Below, one piece after another: positions 37,622 to 45,902 of a stretch of 57,586 nucleotides of DNA. This DNA is from Pseudoflavonifractor sp. (GTDB taxonomy: Bacteria; Bacteroidota; Bacteroidia; Bacteroidales; Muribaculaceae). Every line of letters starts with the position of its first letter. Position 1 is the stretch's first letter. The notes under the pieces are model-generated. The model ran no database searches. It was not told the DNA's origin and was given only the letters and a program-made list of their open reading frames with translations. Location of the stretch: assembly GCA_023667145.1 (NCBI GenBank), contig JAMPAQ010000001.1, positions 75,105 to 132,690 of the forward strand, read 5' to 3'. A program made the position numbers and the translations under genes.

Positions 37622-38719
37622 ATGAGAAAAGTGATGAAGATATTGATATGGGTGGTTGTCGCCGCGATATTTATCGGGACTTTCATCTACCTGTTTGTCA
37701 ATTCACAGTCCCACGAGAAGGTCTACCAGCTCGTCTCCCCGTCATCAGAGAGCATCGAGCGTACGACCGTGTTGACCGGCAAGATCGAACCCCGCGATGA
37801 GATTGACATCAAGCCCCAGATCTCGGGCATCATATCGGAGATAAGCGTCGAGCCGGGCGATGTGGTCAAGGCGGGCGACGTGATTGCCAAAATCAAGGTG
37901 ATACCCGACGAGCAGCAGCTCTCATCAGCTCAGAACCGCGTGAACGTGGCGCGGCTCACGCTTGAGCAGAGCAAACTTGAGTATGACCGCACCAAGCAGC
38001 TCTACGACAAGAAGTTTGTGAGCCGCGAGGAGTACGAGCAGTCACTCAACGCCTACGAGAAAGCCCGCGAGGAGGTGTCATCGGCCAACGATGCGCTCGC
38101 CATCGTGCGCGACGGCATCTCAAGCCTGCGTGCATCCGAGAGCAATACCCTCGTCAAGGCCACCATCGACGGACTGATACTTGAGGTCCCCGTCAAGGTC
38201 GGTAGCTCGGTGATACAGGCCAACACGATGAACGATGGAACGACAATAGCGACAATCGCCGACATGAACGACTTGATATTCAAGGGGAAGATTGACGAGA
38301 CAGAGGTCGGATTGCTGCACACCGGGATGCCGATGAAGATATCTATCGGCGCGTTGCCCGACCTGTCGCCCGAAGCCTCGATAGAATATATCGCCCCCAA
38401 GGGGACGGAGGATAACGGCTCAAACACCTTTGAGATCAAGGCCGCCATCTCGGTGCCGGCATCAGCGGGACTGCGTGCCGGCTACAGCGCCAACGCGGCG
38501 GTGATGCTCGACAAGGCCGATGGCGCGATGACCATCCCCGAGAGCGTCATCGAGTGGGCCGGCGACAGCACTTTTGTCTATTGCCTGACCGACTCGGTCC
38601 CGGCCCAGAAGTTTGAGCGCCGTTATGTCAAGACAGGCATCTCCGACGGCATCAACATTCAGGTGATAGAGGGTCTCGACAAGAACGCACTCCTCCGAGG
38701 GGATGAAATAAAGAAATAA
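37622..38719 (+). CDS. Periplasmic adaptor (HlyD/MacA family)
   Basis: A 365-residue membrane-fusion protein bridging the permeases to the outer-membrane channel. It has an N-terminal membrane anchor (VMKILIWVVVAAIFIGTFIY), a split lipoyl domain (DIKPQISGIISEISVEPGDVV ... ATIDGLILEVPVKVGSSV), a helical hairpin between them (about 100-165), and beta-barrel plus membrane-proximal domains. It is 44 nt after the second permease and 10 nt before the TolC-like gene. Confidence 0.94.
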   Translation: MRKVMKILIWVVVAAIFIGTFIYLFVNSQSHEKVYQLVSPSSESIERTTVLTGKIEPRDEIDIKPQISGIISEISVEPGDVVKAGDVIAKIKVIPDEQQLSSAQNRVNVARLTLEQSKLEYDRTKQLYDKKFVSREEYEQSLNAYEKAREEVSSANDALAIVRDGISSLRASESNTLVKATIDGLILEVPVKVGSSVIQANTMNDGTTIATIADMNDLIFKGKIDETEVGLLHTGMPMKISIGALPDLSPEASIEYIAPKGTEDNGSNTFEIKAAISVPASAGLRAGYSANAAVMLDKADGAMTIPESVIEWAGDSTFVYCLTDSVPAQKFERRYVKTGISDGINIQVIEGLDKNALLRGDEIKK

Positions 38720-38729
38720 CCGCAACGAC

Positions 38730-40025
38730 ATGACAAGGAAAGCAACAGCACTCATGCTCGCGGCTATCGTGGTCACTGCCGCCCATGGCGAGACTTGGAC
38801 ACTCGACAGCTGCATCACGTATGCCACCGACCACAACATCACTGTAAAGACACGCCTCGCCCAACAGCAGTCAGCGGAAATCGACGTGTCGTCGGCCAAG
38901 GCGGCCTACCTCCCCACCGTATCGGCGGGCGCATCTCAAGGGTGGAACTTCGGGCGCGGCCTGACAGCCGAAAACATATATGCCAACCGCAACACGACCA
39001 ACACTCAGATGGACGCGTCGCTCAGCCTGCCGATATTCTCGGGCCTCGCCAACGAGCGAAACCTCAAGCTGTCGCGCATCAACCTCATGGCTGTCGTTGA
39101 GCAATATGAGGCTGCAAAAGAGGATATTACCCTCAATGTAATCTCGGCCTATCTCCAGGTACTCTATGCCAAGGAGCTTCACGATGTCGCGTTGCAGCAG
39201 GTCGAACTCTCGCGCTATGAGCTGACACGCCGCCAGGCCCTGCTCGAAGCCGGCAAGATACCCGAGGTCGACATGCTTGAGGCGCGGTCACAATTGGCAC
39301 AAGACGAGCTGTCGGCAACCACGACCATGAACGACTACACCCTGTCGCTCGTTGACCTTGCCCAACTCCTTGAGCTGCCCGGCATCGACGGGATGGAGGT
39401 GGCCCCGCTCGAAGACAATCCAGGGCTGCTCATTCCCGCCGACGAGGTGTACCGCAATGCCCTTGCCGTCAACCACGCCATCAAGGCAGCGGAATATGAG
39501 GTCGAGTCAGCTCGGCAACAGATAGCCGTGGCACAGACCGGCTATGTCCCCACACTGTCATTCAGCGCCGGACTCGGAAGCAGCTACTACTCAATCCACG
39601 GCCTTGAGAACAAATCGTTCTCGCAACAGATGAAAGACAACTTCAACTCCTACCTCGGACTGTCGCTGCGCATCCCGATATTTGACGCGCTGTCGACCCG
39701 CAACAGGGTGAAGAAAGCCCGCGTGCAGCACATTGAGTCGCAGCTACAGCTCGACGACCGCCGTAAGCAGCTCCAAAAGGCCATTACCCAGGCCTACTAT
39801 CAGGCTGTCGGAGCACGCAAGAAGGAGGAGTCGGGCATCATCGCCGAAGATGCAGCCGCCAAGGCGTTTGAGGCGATGTCAGAGAAGTATGCCGTAGGAC
39901 GCGCCACCCCCACCGACTACGAGCAAGCCAAGACCAAATACCTGCGTGCCACCTCAGAGCGCATCCAGGCCAAGTACGAGCACATCCTCCGCTGCCGCAT
40001 CCTCGACTTCTACAACCGCCACTGA
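38730..40025 (+). CDS. TolC-family outer-membrane efflux protein
   Basis: A 431-residue outer-membrane channel. It has a signal peptide (MTRKATALMLAAIVVTAAHGE), the start LDSCITYATDHNITVKTRLA typical of the family, and two long heptad-rich helical repeats with the SLSLPIFSG and GLSLRIPIFDALSTRNRVKKA strand motifs. It completes the tripartite exporter encoded by the four genes before it. A strong hairpin follows at 40062. Confidence 0.95.
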   Translation: MTRKATALMLAAIVVTAAHGETWTLDSCITYATDHNITVKTRLAQQQSAEIDVSSAKAAYLPTVSAGASQGWNFGRGLTAENIYANRNTTNTQMDASLSLPIFSGLANERNLKLSRINLMAVVEQYEAAKEDITLNVISAYLQVLYAKELHDVALQQVELSRYELTRRQALLEAGKIPEVDMLEARSQLAQDELSATTTMNDYTLSLVDLAQLLELPGIDGMEVAPLEDNPGLLIPADEVYRNALAVNHAIKAAEYEVESARQQIAVAQTGYVPTLSFSAGLGSSYYSIHGLENKSFSQQMKDNFNSYLGLSLRIPIFDALSTRNRVKKARVQHIESQLQLDDRRKQLQKAITQAYYQAVGARKKEESGIIAEDAAAKAFEAMSEKYAVGRATPTDYEQAKTKYLRATSERIQAKYEHILRCRILDFYNRH

Positions 40026-40061
40026 CATCCCCCGTAAAAGGGATAAATGATTATATAGTAG

Positions 40062-40093
40062 GAGGCCGTGACGTAAATCTGCGTCACGGCCTC
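40062..40093. terminator. Bidirectional hairpin between the export and CotH operons
   Basis: Perfect 12-bp stem with an 8-nt loop (40062-40073 / 40082-40093), between convergent operons. Confidence 0.8.
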
Positions 40094-40120
40094 TCATCAC
40101 GTTAACTTTCTATAAACCTG

Positions 40121-41935
40121 TTATTGTGCGTTTTTTATAGCGTTTATCTTTGTTGTGAAGAAATTGTTATCACTATCAGTGTCGAGTACACGATAATCGG
40201 GCGTTGATGACCACGATGCCGGAGCGTCACGTACAACGGTGTCCTCGTGGGTGTCATTGTTGACATAGTCGCGTATCATGTCATGCCAGCGACCGATGCG
40301 TGCTGCACTCTTCACCGGGTCAATGTAGTCATTGGCCGGATCGGCAAGCTCATTGAGATAACCGATGAAACGGCTGCGATACTCGTCGATTGACAGAATC
40401 TTGTTGGCCAACGGAGAGTCACCCCACTTAAGCGGATTGCGGGTGGCGGCATCGAAACTGCCTGACGTGCCAAGAGTATTGTCGAGATCGTAAGGCATGT
40501 AGTGCATACGCCCGTCTCCATCATTGTCAAAATAGAAGTAGAAGTTATTGCCGTTGGACCAGAAGTTATCCCAGTGACCTATTGCCACTTCACAGGCCAT
40601 GGCCTTGAGAAGCAGGTCAACATCAATAGCACCCTCGGCCCACGTCTTAAGAGCGTCGCCCTCAAGCGTGTTCAGGTTCTTTATAAATTCCATAAGCTGG
40701 TCCTTGGCATTCTCAAGTTTCTTTTTCTTGCTCTTGTAGTCGTAGGTAAACTCCTGTGTCTCCGACGGGTCGAGAGTAACATTCTCTATACCCATCGCCC
40801 AACGGGCTTGCTCACTGAAGTTGGCGGGTATGCCGCTGCCCCAGCTGCCTTTCCACATAAATCCCGAGTTCCCGGCAAAACGTCCGGCAGCCACCTGGTC
40901 GTCAAGATATTGGTCATCATAAGCCTCAAACATCTCATATACGCCGTAATAGATGGGGGTGCGCTCCTCCTTTATCTTGATGAACACGCGGCAATAGGAT
41001 GACCGTGCCGTAGTCCACACGCCAAACCGGCGCATGAGGTCAAAGCCGTATATCTCATGGCAATATGTCGGATCCTCCTTGGCCCAACGCAAGTTGAAAC
41101 GGTCGGTGCCGCTAAGCAACCTGTCGGGGTCATCCTTGTGGAACTTCTGGAAACGGAATCCGAAGTGTACATGACGGAAGTTACCGTCGGGACGGTGCGC
41201 CTCGCCGGTCTTACCCTCGGGACGTACACGGCTGGAATTGCCACGCAGACGCACGCCTATATCCTCAAGATGATTTATGCGGCCATACTTGTTGAAATAA
41301 AAGTCGGCATGTACACACTCCTCGTTATTGGGATTCAGGTCAAAGTTGGTCAGCAGCTGGTTCCACTCATCAGTAGATATCTCGATTGTAAGCGACGGCA
41401 GCGCGTCCATGTCAAAGATATAATCGACCGTACCATACTCTGGCCCCTCGGGGGGTGTCATCGACTCGGCATAGACTGTACCGTCGTAACCGGCCTTGAC
41501 CTCCCACTTCTGCCCATCGGGTGACGTGAGCACCAACCGCTCTGCTGCATCGGCATAATAGGCGTAAGGTACTGCACCAAGACGCATCACGCTGACGGTG
41601 TTGTAGGCCGAGGAAGGATTGTCGGCACGCTCGACCTTGAGATACATCGCGCTCACGCTCCAGTCGATGTCATCCCACACTCCGGCGACAACCGCACCCT
41701 CGCCGAGCACGAGATTGGCCACGCCATACTCGTTGCTCACCGCATCGTGGGTCTCAATATATGTAGCGGGCAGACTCTCGTCCTCGGGTATCACACTCAG
41801 TCGCACCGAAGCCTCGGTCGACGGTTGCAGGTTGCCCTCGCTGTCAGCAAGGGTAACGGCAAAATTGATGCCCCGTGCATTGAGATTGAACACACACAGC
41901 AGCATCGCGGCTATAATTATTGATATATTTTTCAT
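40121..41935 (-). CDS. Secreted CotH-family protein kinase with N-terminal Bacteroidetes beta domain
   Basis: A 604-residue exported protein (signal peptide to about residue 20). Residues about 22-150 form a beta-rich domain with the hallmarks NEYGVANLVLGEG, DDIDWSVSAMYLKVE and RLGAVPYAYYADAAE, also found in the first gene of this operon. Residues about 170-560 form a CotH domain with VRLRGNSSR, RFNLRWAKED, IYYGVYEMFEAYDDQYL and the acidic site YMPYDLDNTLG. CotH of Bacillus is an atypical kinase of spore-coat proteins; here phosphorylation of a secreted or surface protein is inferred. It is the last gene of three, 6 nt below its neighbour. Confidence 0.88.
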   Translation of the reverse strand: MKNISIIIAAMLLCVFNLNARGINFAVTLADSEGNLQPSTEASVRLSVIPEDESLPATYIETHDAVSNEYGVANLVLGEGAVVAGVWDDIDWSVSAMYLKVERADNPSSAYNTVSVMRLGAVPYAYYADAAERLVLTSPDGQKWEVKAGYDGTVYAESMTPPEGPEYGTVDYIFDMDALPSLTIEISTDEWNQLLTNFDLNPNNEECVHADFYFNKYGRINHLEDIGVRLRGNSSRVRPEGKTGEAHRPDGNFRHVHFGFRFQKFHKDDPDRLLSGTDRFNLRWAKEDPTYCHEIYGFDLMRRFGVWTTARSSYCRVFIKIKEERTPIYYGVYEMFEAYDDQYLDDQVAAGRFAGNSGFMWKGSWGSGIPANFSEQARWAMGIENVTLDPSETQEFTYDYKSKKKKLENAKDQLMEFIKNLNTLEGDALKTWAEGAIDVDLLLKAMACEVAIGHWDNFWSNGNNFYFYFDNDGDGRMHYMPYDLDNTLGTSGSFDAATRNPLKWGDSPLANKILSIDEYRSRFIGYLNELADPANDYIDPVKSAARIGRWHDMIRDYVNNDTHEDTVVRDAPASWSSTPDYRVLDTDSDNNFFTTKINAIKNAQ

Positions 41936-41941
41936 ATAGGG

Positions 41942-42424
41942 TCAGTATTTAATTATTTTGGTGATAAAAGACGGAGTGCCGTCGGCTGAAGATATGTTGA
42001 CGATGTATATCCCGGGGGTGAGATTGCTCATGTCGATGGTCGAGACAACCTGTGTCATCGGCATGGCAATCATAGTGATGCCGTCGAGCGAGGTCACCGA
42101 CAGTAGGTGTTTCTTTCCATCGGGACACGACACATTCATCAAGTCCCTGACGGGATTTGGGAAAACCGTGTATGCGCCTAAGGCAGTGATGCAGTCGCTC
42201 AACGATGTCGGGTCGTTGACACGCACATTGGCAATCCCCTGCAACTGTCCGTGGGTAACATGCCAGTCGCCCTGTGCGCCCGCCATTCCTACAACTGGCT
42301 CGCCCACGACCACACCGTGGCCGGCAGAATTTACGGCCACGCCCATGACCACCGACTGCCGTGAAGTCGCAGCCGAAGTGGTCGCAGCGGCAACCACCAT
42401 CGCGGCAATTATTATCTTTTTCAT
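41942..42424 (-). CDS. Small secreted protein with type IX sorting tail
   Basis: A 160-residue protein consisting almost entirely of a signal peptide, a short segment (GEPVVGMAGAQGDWHVTHGQLQGI) and a type IX secretion C-terminal domain (VFPNPVRDLMNVSCPDGK, LTPGIYIVNISS, FITKIIKY). Its start codon overlaps the stop of the upstream gene by ATGA, which points to translational coupling. It could be a CotH substrate or a surface anchor for its neighbours; both are inference. Confidence 0.82.
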   Translation of the reverse strand: MKKIIIAAMVVAAATTSAATSRQSVVMGVAVNSAGHGVVVGEPVVGMAGAQGDWHVTHGQLQGIANVRVNDPTSLSDCITALGAYTVFPNPVRDLMNVSCPDGKKHLLSVTSLDGITMIAMPMTQVVSTIDMSNLTPGIYIVNISSADGTPSFITKIIKY

Positions 42425-43239
42425 TTTGGTGTTATTGTCAAGGTATAGTTAAAGAAATCCACTGTGATAAGATAGTCACCCTCGGGACCCGGAAATTCGG
42501 GAGTGTTGCCCAGCTCGCGCAACGGAGCGCTTTTGCCTACAGTCGAGGATGTGCCGCTCCAGTCGGTCGGGCCCCACTTTTTCACAGATGTAAATTTGAA
42601 GACCTCTCCCGGGGTGAGATGACGCACAATCGAGAACCGTGTCGGAGTCATCTTTGTCATGGGCAACGCATTTGTCACGTCCCAAGTATTGAATGTACCT
42701 ATAAAATAGAGTTGTGAGGGAACCTTGCTCTGGTCATAGGCGGGTTCACCTGTATACCCTATCTCATGCCAAGAGAGGTCACCGATATTATCGACCGTCA
42801 ATTCCTGCATGCGTCCATCCGATGAACGGCTCACAAGCGATGATGCAGTGGCCGTGCGCAACGAGACCGGGACACCGAGCAGCTGCATGGTCGACAGTTG
42901 CCTGTAATTGCCCGAGCCGTCAACATCTACCTTGACCGACAGAAATCTCGGCGTGTCCCATGAGATGCCGTCATAGCTGCCGGTAATTGACAGCCCCTCG
43001 CCTATCATCAGACAGGCCATACCGCCATTGTCGGTCACAGCCGAGTGGGACTCGCTGTAGAGCATACTCCCCGACACCGGCTTATCGACAATGTCGAGCA
43101 TGAAATTTACAGGAAGACCGGCTACGACCTCTCCATTGGCATCGCGCACCGCCGCATTATACTCTATCGGCGGGGCAGCACTGGCTGTGGCAAACCCTGA
43201 GAGCAGCAATCCAGCCAGCGGAATGTAAGAACGTTTCAT
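42421..43239 (-). CDS. Secreted protein: N-terminal beta domain plus SusE/SusF-like module
   Basis: A 272-residue protein. The ATG at 43239 (MKRSYIPLAGLLLSGFATASA) starts a clean signal peptide; the frame is open 24 codons further upstream, but that extension has no signal character. Residues about 22-145 are the same domain as in the CotH protein downstream (EYNAAVRDANGEVVAGLPV, GGMACLMIGEG, QLLGVPVSLRTATAS). The C-terminal 90 residues resemble a SusE/SusF starch-binding-type module (LYFIGTFNTWD, LTPGEVFKFTSVKKWG, GDYLITVDFFNYTLTI). First gene of the CotH operon. Confidence 0.82.
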   Translation of the reverse strand: MKRSYIPLAGLLLSGFATASAAPPIEYNAAVRDANGEVVAGLPVNFMLDIVDKPVSGSMLYSESHSAVTDNGGMACLMIGEGLSITGSYDGISWDTPRFLSVKVDVDGSGNYRQLSTMQLLGVPVSLRTATASSLVSRSSDGRMQELTVDNIGDLSWHEIGYTGEPAYDQSKVPSQLYFIGTFNTWDVTNALPMTKMTPTRFSIVRHLTPGEVFKFTSVKKWGPTDWSGTSSTVGKSAPLRELGNTPEFPGPEGDYLITVDFFNYTLTITPK

Positions 43240-43308
43240 AACACTGTGTTGATAATGTAGATTATAAGGTTGCGAGGGACACAAATCATCAGTGTCCACT
43301 CTCTTCGG

Positions 43309-43316
43309 CAAATATA
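43309..43316 (-). promoter_or_regulatory. Promoter -7 box (TATATTTG) for the CotH operon
   Basis: Exact TAnnTTTG match on the minus strand, 70 nt before the first start codon. A G10 tract (minus strand) lies 13 bp upstream where spacer and -33 region would be. Confidence 0.55.
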
Positions 43317-43329
43317 TAAAATTTATTTA

Positions 43330-43339
43330 CCCCCCCCCC
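43330..43339 (-). repeat. Homopolymeric G10 tract upstream of the CotH operon
   Basis: Ten G residues on the minus strand followed by TAAATAAATTTTATATATTTG. A change in tract length would alter the distance between upstream DNA and the -7 box, as in slipped-strand phase variation. Confidence 0.8.
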
Positions 43340-43431
43340 TAAATAATTAACCAAATTTAACTTACAGCAATCAATGCGACAAAGCGACAAGACGGTCATC
43401 TCATCCCACCACCACGTACTACCTTAGCGCT

Positions 43432-43734
43432 GTGAAGCCAGCCATCTACCATAAGCCATCCATCCGGGAGCGACACATCGTCACCCCCAACTACACCTAC
43501 AGCTTCGCCCGATGGCTAAAGAAGACAACAGGCCGCACACTCTGCCCTCCCCACCGCCACATTATCGACCGCCTCGAACGCGCCCGCCTAAACGCCGCCC
43601 CCGTGTCCTCCCCCCCTGTGCCCTCCACCCCTGTGCCCTCCACCCCTCATGTAGGGGCGTACCCTGGTGCGCCCGCCCCGCCAACTCCTCCATACATCCC
43701 ACTTCATTATGCGGCAGCTGCCCCCGCCGCCTAA
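43432..43734 (+). CDS. Possible small protein with PVPST repeats
   Basis: A GTG-started frame of 100 residues with strong C at third codon positions over its first 60 codons (RHIVTPNYTYSFARWLKK, HRHIIDRLERARLN), similar to real genes here. It then enters a 15-bp in-frame tandem repeat (43613-43642, two perfect copies, PVPST) and ends inside a repeat element (43650-43830). There is no ATG, no clear promoter and no family I recognise. It may be a truncated gene whose 3' end was replaced by the repeat. Confidence 0.3.
   Translation: MKPAIYHKPSIRERHIVTPNYTYSFARWLKKTTGRTLCPPHRHIIDRLERARLNAAPVSSPPVPSTPVPSTPHVGAYPGAPAPPTPPYIPLHYAAAAPAA
43613..43646. repeat. 15-bp tandem repeat, about 2.3 copies
   Basis: CCCCTGTGCCCTCCA at 43613-43627 and again at 43628-43642, with a partial third copy. 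In frame with the small ORF above, encoding PVPST units. Confidence 0.9.
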
Positions 43735-43830
43735 AGCCAAATCGGCAGCACGAGCACACTGACATTATGAGCCTTTTCGGGATGCCCACACATGCCGCTA
43801 CCGCTCTTGGTGAGGTTGTGCGCCCCTACA
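43650..43830. repeat. Small inverted-repeat-bounded intergenic element (181 bp)
   Basis: Ends are TGTAGGGGCGTAC (43650-43662) and GTGCGCCCCTACA (43818-43830), 13-bp terminal inverted repeats with one mismatch. The left arm continues as GGGCGTACC-CT-GGTGCGCCC, itself a near palindrome. The element at 57251 has the same arm design (GGNNNCC-CT-GGNNNCC after TGTAGGG), so both may belong to one dispersed repeat family. No transposase inside. Confidence 0.55.
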
Positions 43831-43857
43831 GGACGGTCTGGGATTCCACACCGTTTG

Positions 43858-44337
43858 TTACTTTCCCTGCGGTGGTTTGACTGTACCTCGGCGTATCTTG
43901 ATGGGCAATGAGGCGAGTGAGGAATAGACCTGCTGCACGTCGGCATCGACTGTTGCGACATCGTGACCACGATCAACCATCACCTCCTTGACTGCGGCGG
44001 CATAGTCATTTCCATGCTCCTTGTTGAGCTTCCGCCAGTTTACCCCCGAGAACATCCGGGCCACGTCGGTGTCGAGCGGCAATCGGCCCTGGGTCATCAG
44101 CACGGCTATGACGGGATAGCCCGGATAGCCCTGCCAATAGGTTGCATTGTCGCTTGACGTATAGGTGTCGCCCTGCCAAGTGACAAGATAACTGCGGCTA
44201 CCGTCCGATGACTCTACCGTAGCCTCGCCTGACTCACCGAGTAGCAGACCCTCCTCAAGTGTCGGCATAATGACACGATTATCTGTGACGGCAGTATATG
44301 CCTCATATATTTTCTCGACAGGTGGTAGTTTCTTCAT
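43858..44337 (-). CDS. Conserved hypothetical cytoplasmic protein
   Basis: A 159-residue protein with no signal peptide, membrane segment or recognised catalytic motif. Coding character is strong and the start (MKKLPPVEKIYEAYTAVTDNRV) is unambiguous. Distinctive segments are WQGDTYTSSDNATYWQGYPGYPVIAVLMTQ, shortened here to its start and end (WQGDTY, GYPVIAVLM), LPLDTDVARMFSGVNWRKLN and LPIKIRRG near the C-terminus. It could be a DNA- or protein-binding accessory factor, but I do not recognise the family. It is divergent from the DcaP-like porin gene, with 165 nt between them. Confidence 0.75.
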   Translation of the reverse strand: MKKLPPVEKIYEAYTAVTDNRVIMPTLEEGLLLGESGEATVESSDGSRSYLVTWQGDTYTSSDNATYWQGYPGYPVIAVLMTQGRLPLDTDVARMFSGVNWRKLNKEHGNDYAAAVKEVMVDRGHDVATVDADVQQVYSSLASLPIKIRRGTVKPPQGK

Positions 44338-44502
44338 AATGACTGAATGCTAAGTAATGTAAAACCGTTTCTCCAAAATATAACACGCAGCGCGGTGACG
44401 AGGTTTTCACATCATAGGGCATATATCGCGATAAAACATACCGTTGAGCGAACTTTTGGAGTGTGAACGCGTTGAAATATTATTAAATTTTATCTATACA
44501 AA

Positions 44503-45804
44503 ATGAATTTTATAAGAATCCTCACGATTGCATTAGCGGCTATGACCGTGACGACAATGGCGGCAAAGAGTCCTGTGGAGATAGAGATGGACTCGATAAA
44601 AAACTCCCACAAGATTATATTCTTCGGAAAGGGCGAGGAACCCGTGGCCGACTCTATCAGCGACATGGTCAACGCGTTCTACTACGACCAGTTCCGTCAC
44701 TTCCAAGACCCGAGGTCGCCCTACTTCATGTTCATGAGCAAGGACGCTCAACTCGCCATGGGTATTGGTGGACGCGTCAGGATGCGCGGATGGTATGACT
44801 GGGGAGGCGCTTTGTCGGCGAGAGGATTCATCCCCTACGACATAGCGATGACCGACTTGCCGGAACATCGCAAGAACTTTGGAACGACACCGGCGGGAAC
44901 GGCACTGTTCTTCCGCGTACTCGGGCGCAACAAGCATGTTGGCAACTACCAGCTATACATCGAGGCCAACTTCACGGGATATGGATCGCGTGACTTCAAA
45001 CTCAAAAAGGCATACGCGACAATCAACGACTGGACCATCGGATATGCCAGCTCGACATTCAGCGACCCGTCGGCACAGCCACCCGTACTCGACTCCCAAG
45101 GCCCCAACATCGAGATAAGCGCCACATCGGTGCTCGTCAGATGGATGCACACATTCAAGGATCACTGGGTAATCGGGGCATCGGTCGAAGACCCCGACAT
45201 GCAGATAGGTGCCAACGGGACGCAGACCGGCAAGGTCGACAAATGGTTTCCCGACATCGCGGCACTTGCCCAGTATGAGTGGGGCGGCGGTGAGCACGTG
45301 CGCCTCGCGGGAATCATGAGGGTCCTATCCTACCGCGACCTGCTTGCCGGCGAGAATCACAATGTCATGGGTTGGGGTCTGCATCTCAGCACGGTGTTCC
45401 GGCCATTTGACCCCGTGACCATATACGGTGCGCTTTGTGGAGGACGCGGCATCGCCAGTATGACCGGCGACCTCTCATCGGGAGCATTTGACCTCGTCGA
45501 CAATCCCGATGCCCCCGGCAAGATGTACTCGCCCTATCTTTTCGGGTGGTATGGGGCGTTGCAGTACAACTTCCGTCCAGATGTCTTTGCGTCATTAACA
45601 TTCGGGCAAGAGACCTACCTCCCGAGCCACTCCGTCGCTCCAGACATGTACAAGTACGGATATTACAGCTCACTTAGCCTTTTCTGGGACCTCACACCCC
45701 GCATACAGCTCGGGGCAGAGTTCAACCTCGGCAAGCGCGAGAACTTCAACCGCGACCACAAGTGGGCACGCCGCGCCGGGCTGATGATGCAATTCTCATT
45801 CTGA
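44503..45804 (+). CDS. DcaP-like outer-membrane porin
   Basis: A 433-residue predicted trimeric beta-barrel. Signal peptide MNFIRILTIALAAMTVTTMAA, then a short helical, coiled-coil-like segment (PVEIEMDSIKNSHKIIFFG), then barrel strands: GIGGRVRMRGWYDWGG, YQLYIEANFTGYG, LKKAYATINDWTIGYASSTFSD, and PPVLDSQGPNIEIS, which matches the DcaP-family constriction segment. It ends in an aromatic residue (MMQFSF), as outer-membrane barrels do. DcaP of Acinetobacter takes up negatively charged small molecules; the substrate here is unknown. It is monocistronic. Confidence 0.88.
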   Translation: MNFIRILTIALAAMTVTTMAAKSPVEIEMDSIKNSHKIIFFGKGEEPVADSISDMVNAFYYDQFRHFQDPRSPYFMFMSKDAQLAMGIGGRVRMRGWYDWGGALSARGFIPYDIAMTDLPEHRKNFGTTPAGTALFFRVLGRNKHVGNYQLYIEANFTGYGSRDFKLKKAYATINDWTIGYASSTFSDPSAQPPVLDSQGPNIEISATSVLVRWMHTFKDHWVIGASVEDPDMQIGANGTQTGKVDKWFPDIAALAQYEWGGGEHVRLAGIMRVLSYRDLLAGENHNVMGWGLHLSTVFRPFDPVTIYGALCGGRGIASMTGDLSSGAFDLVDNPDAPGKMYSPYLFGWYGALQYNFRPDVFASLTFGQETYLPSHSVAPDMYKYGYYSSLSLFWDLTPRIQLGAEFNLGKRENFNRDHKWARRAGLMMQFSF

Positions 45805-45831
45805 CACAAGATTCCTGACCGATATGACAAA

Positions 45832-45871
45832 GGCGTGATTGCCATCCCCGTATGAGGGAGTCAATCACGCC
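45832..45871. terminator. Shared hairpin terminator between porin and hisS
   Basis: Perfect 10-bp stem GGCGTGATTG/CAATCACGCC (45832-45841 / 45862-45871) followed by CCATTGTTTATCTT on the plus strand. Confidence 0.75.
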
Positions 45872-45902
45872 CATTGTTTATCTTAAAACGCTACCTTTCA
45901 GG

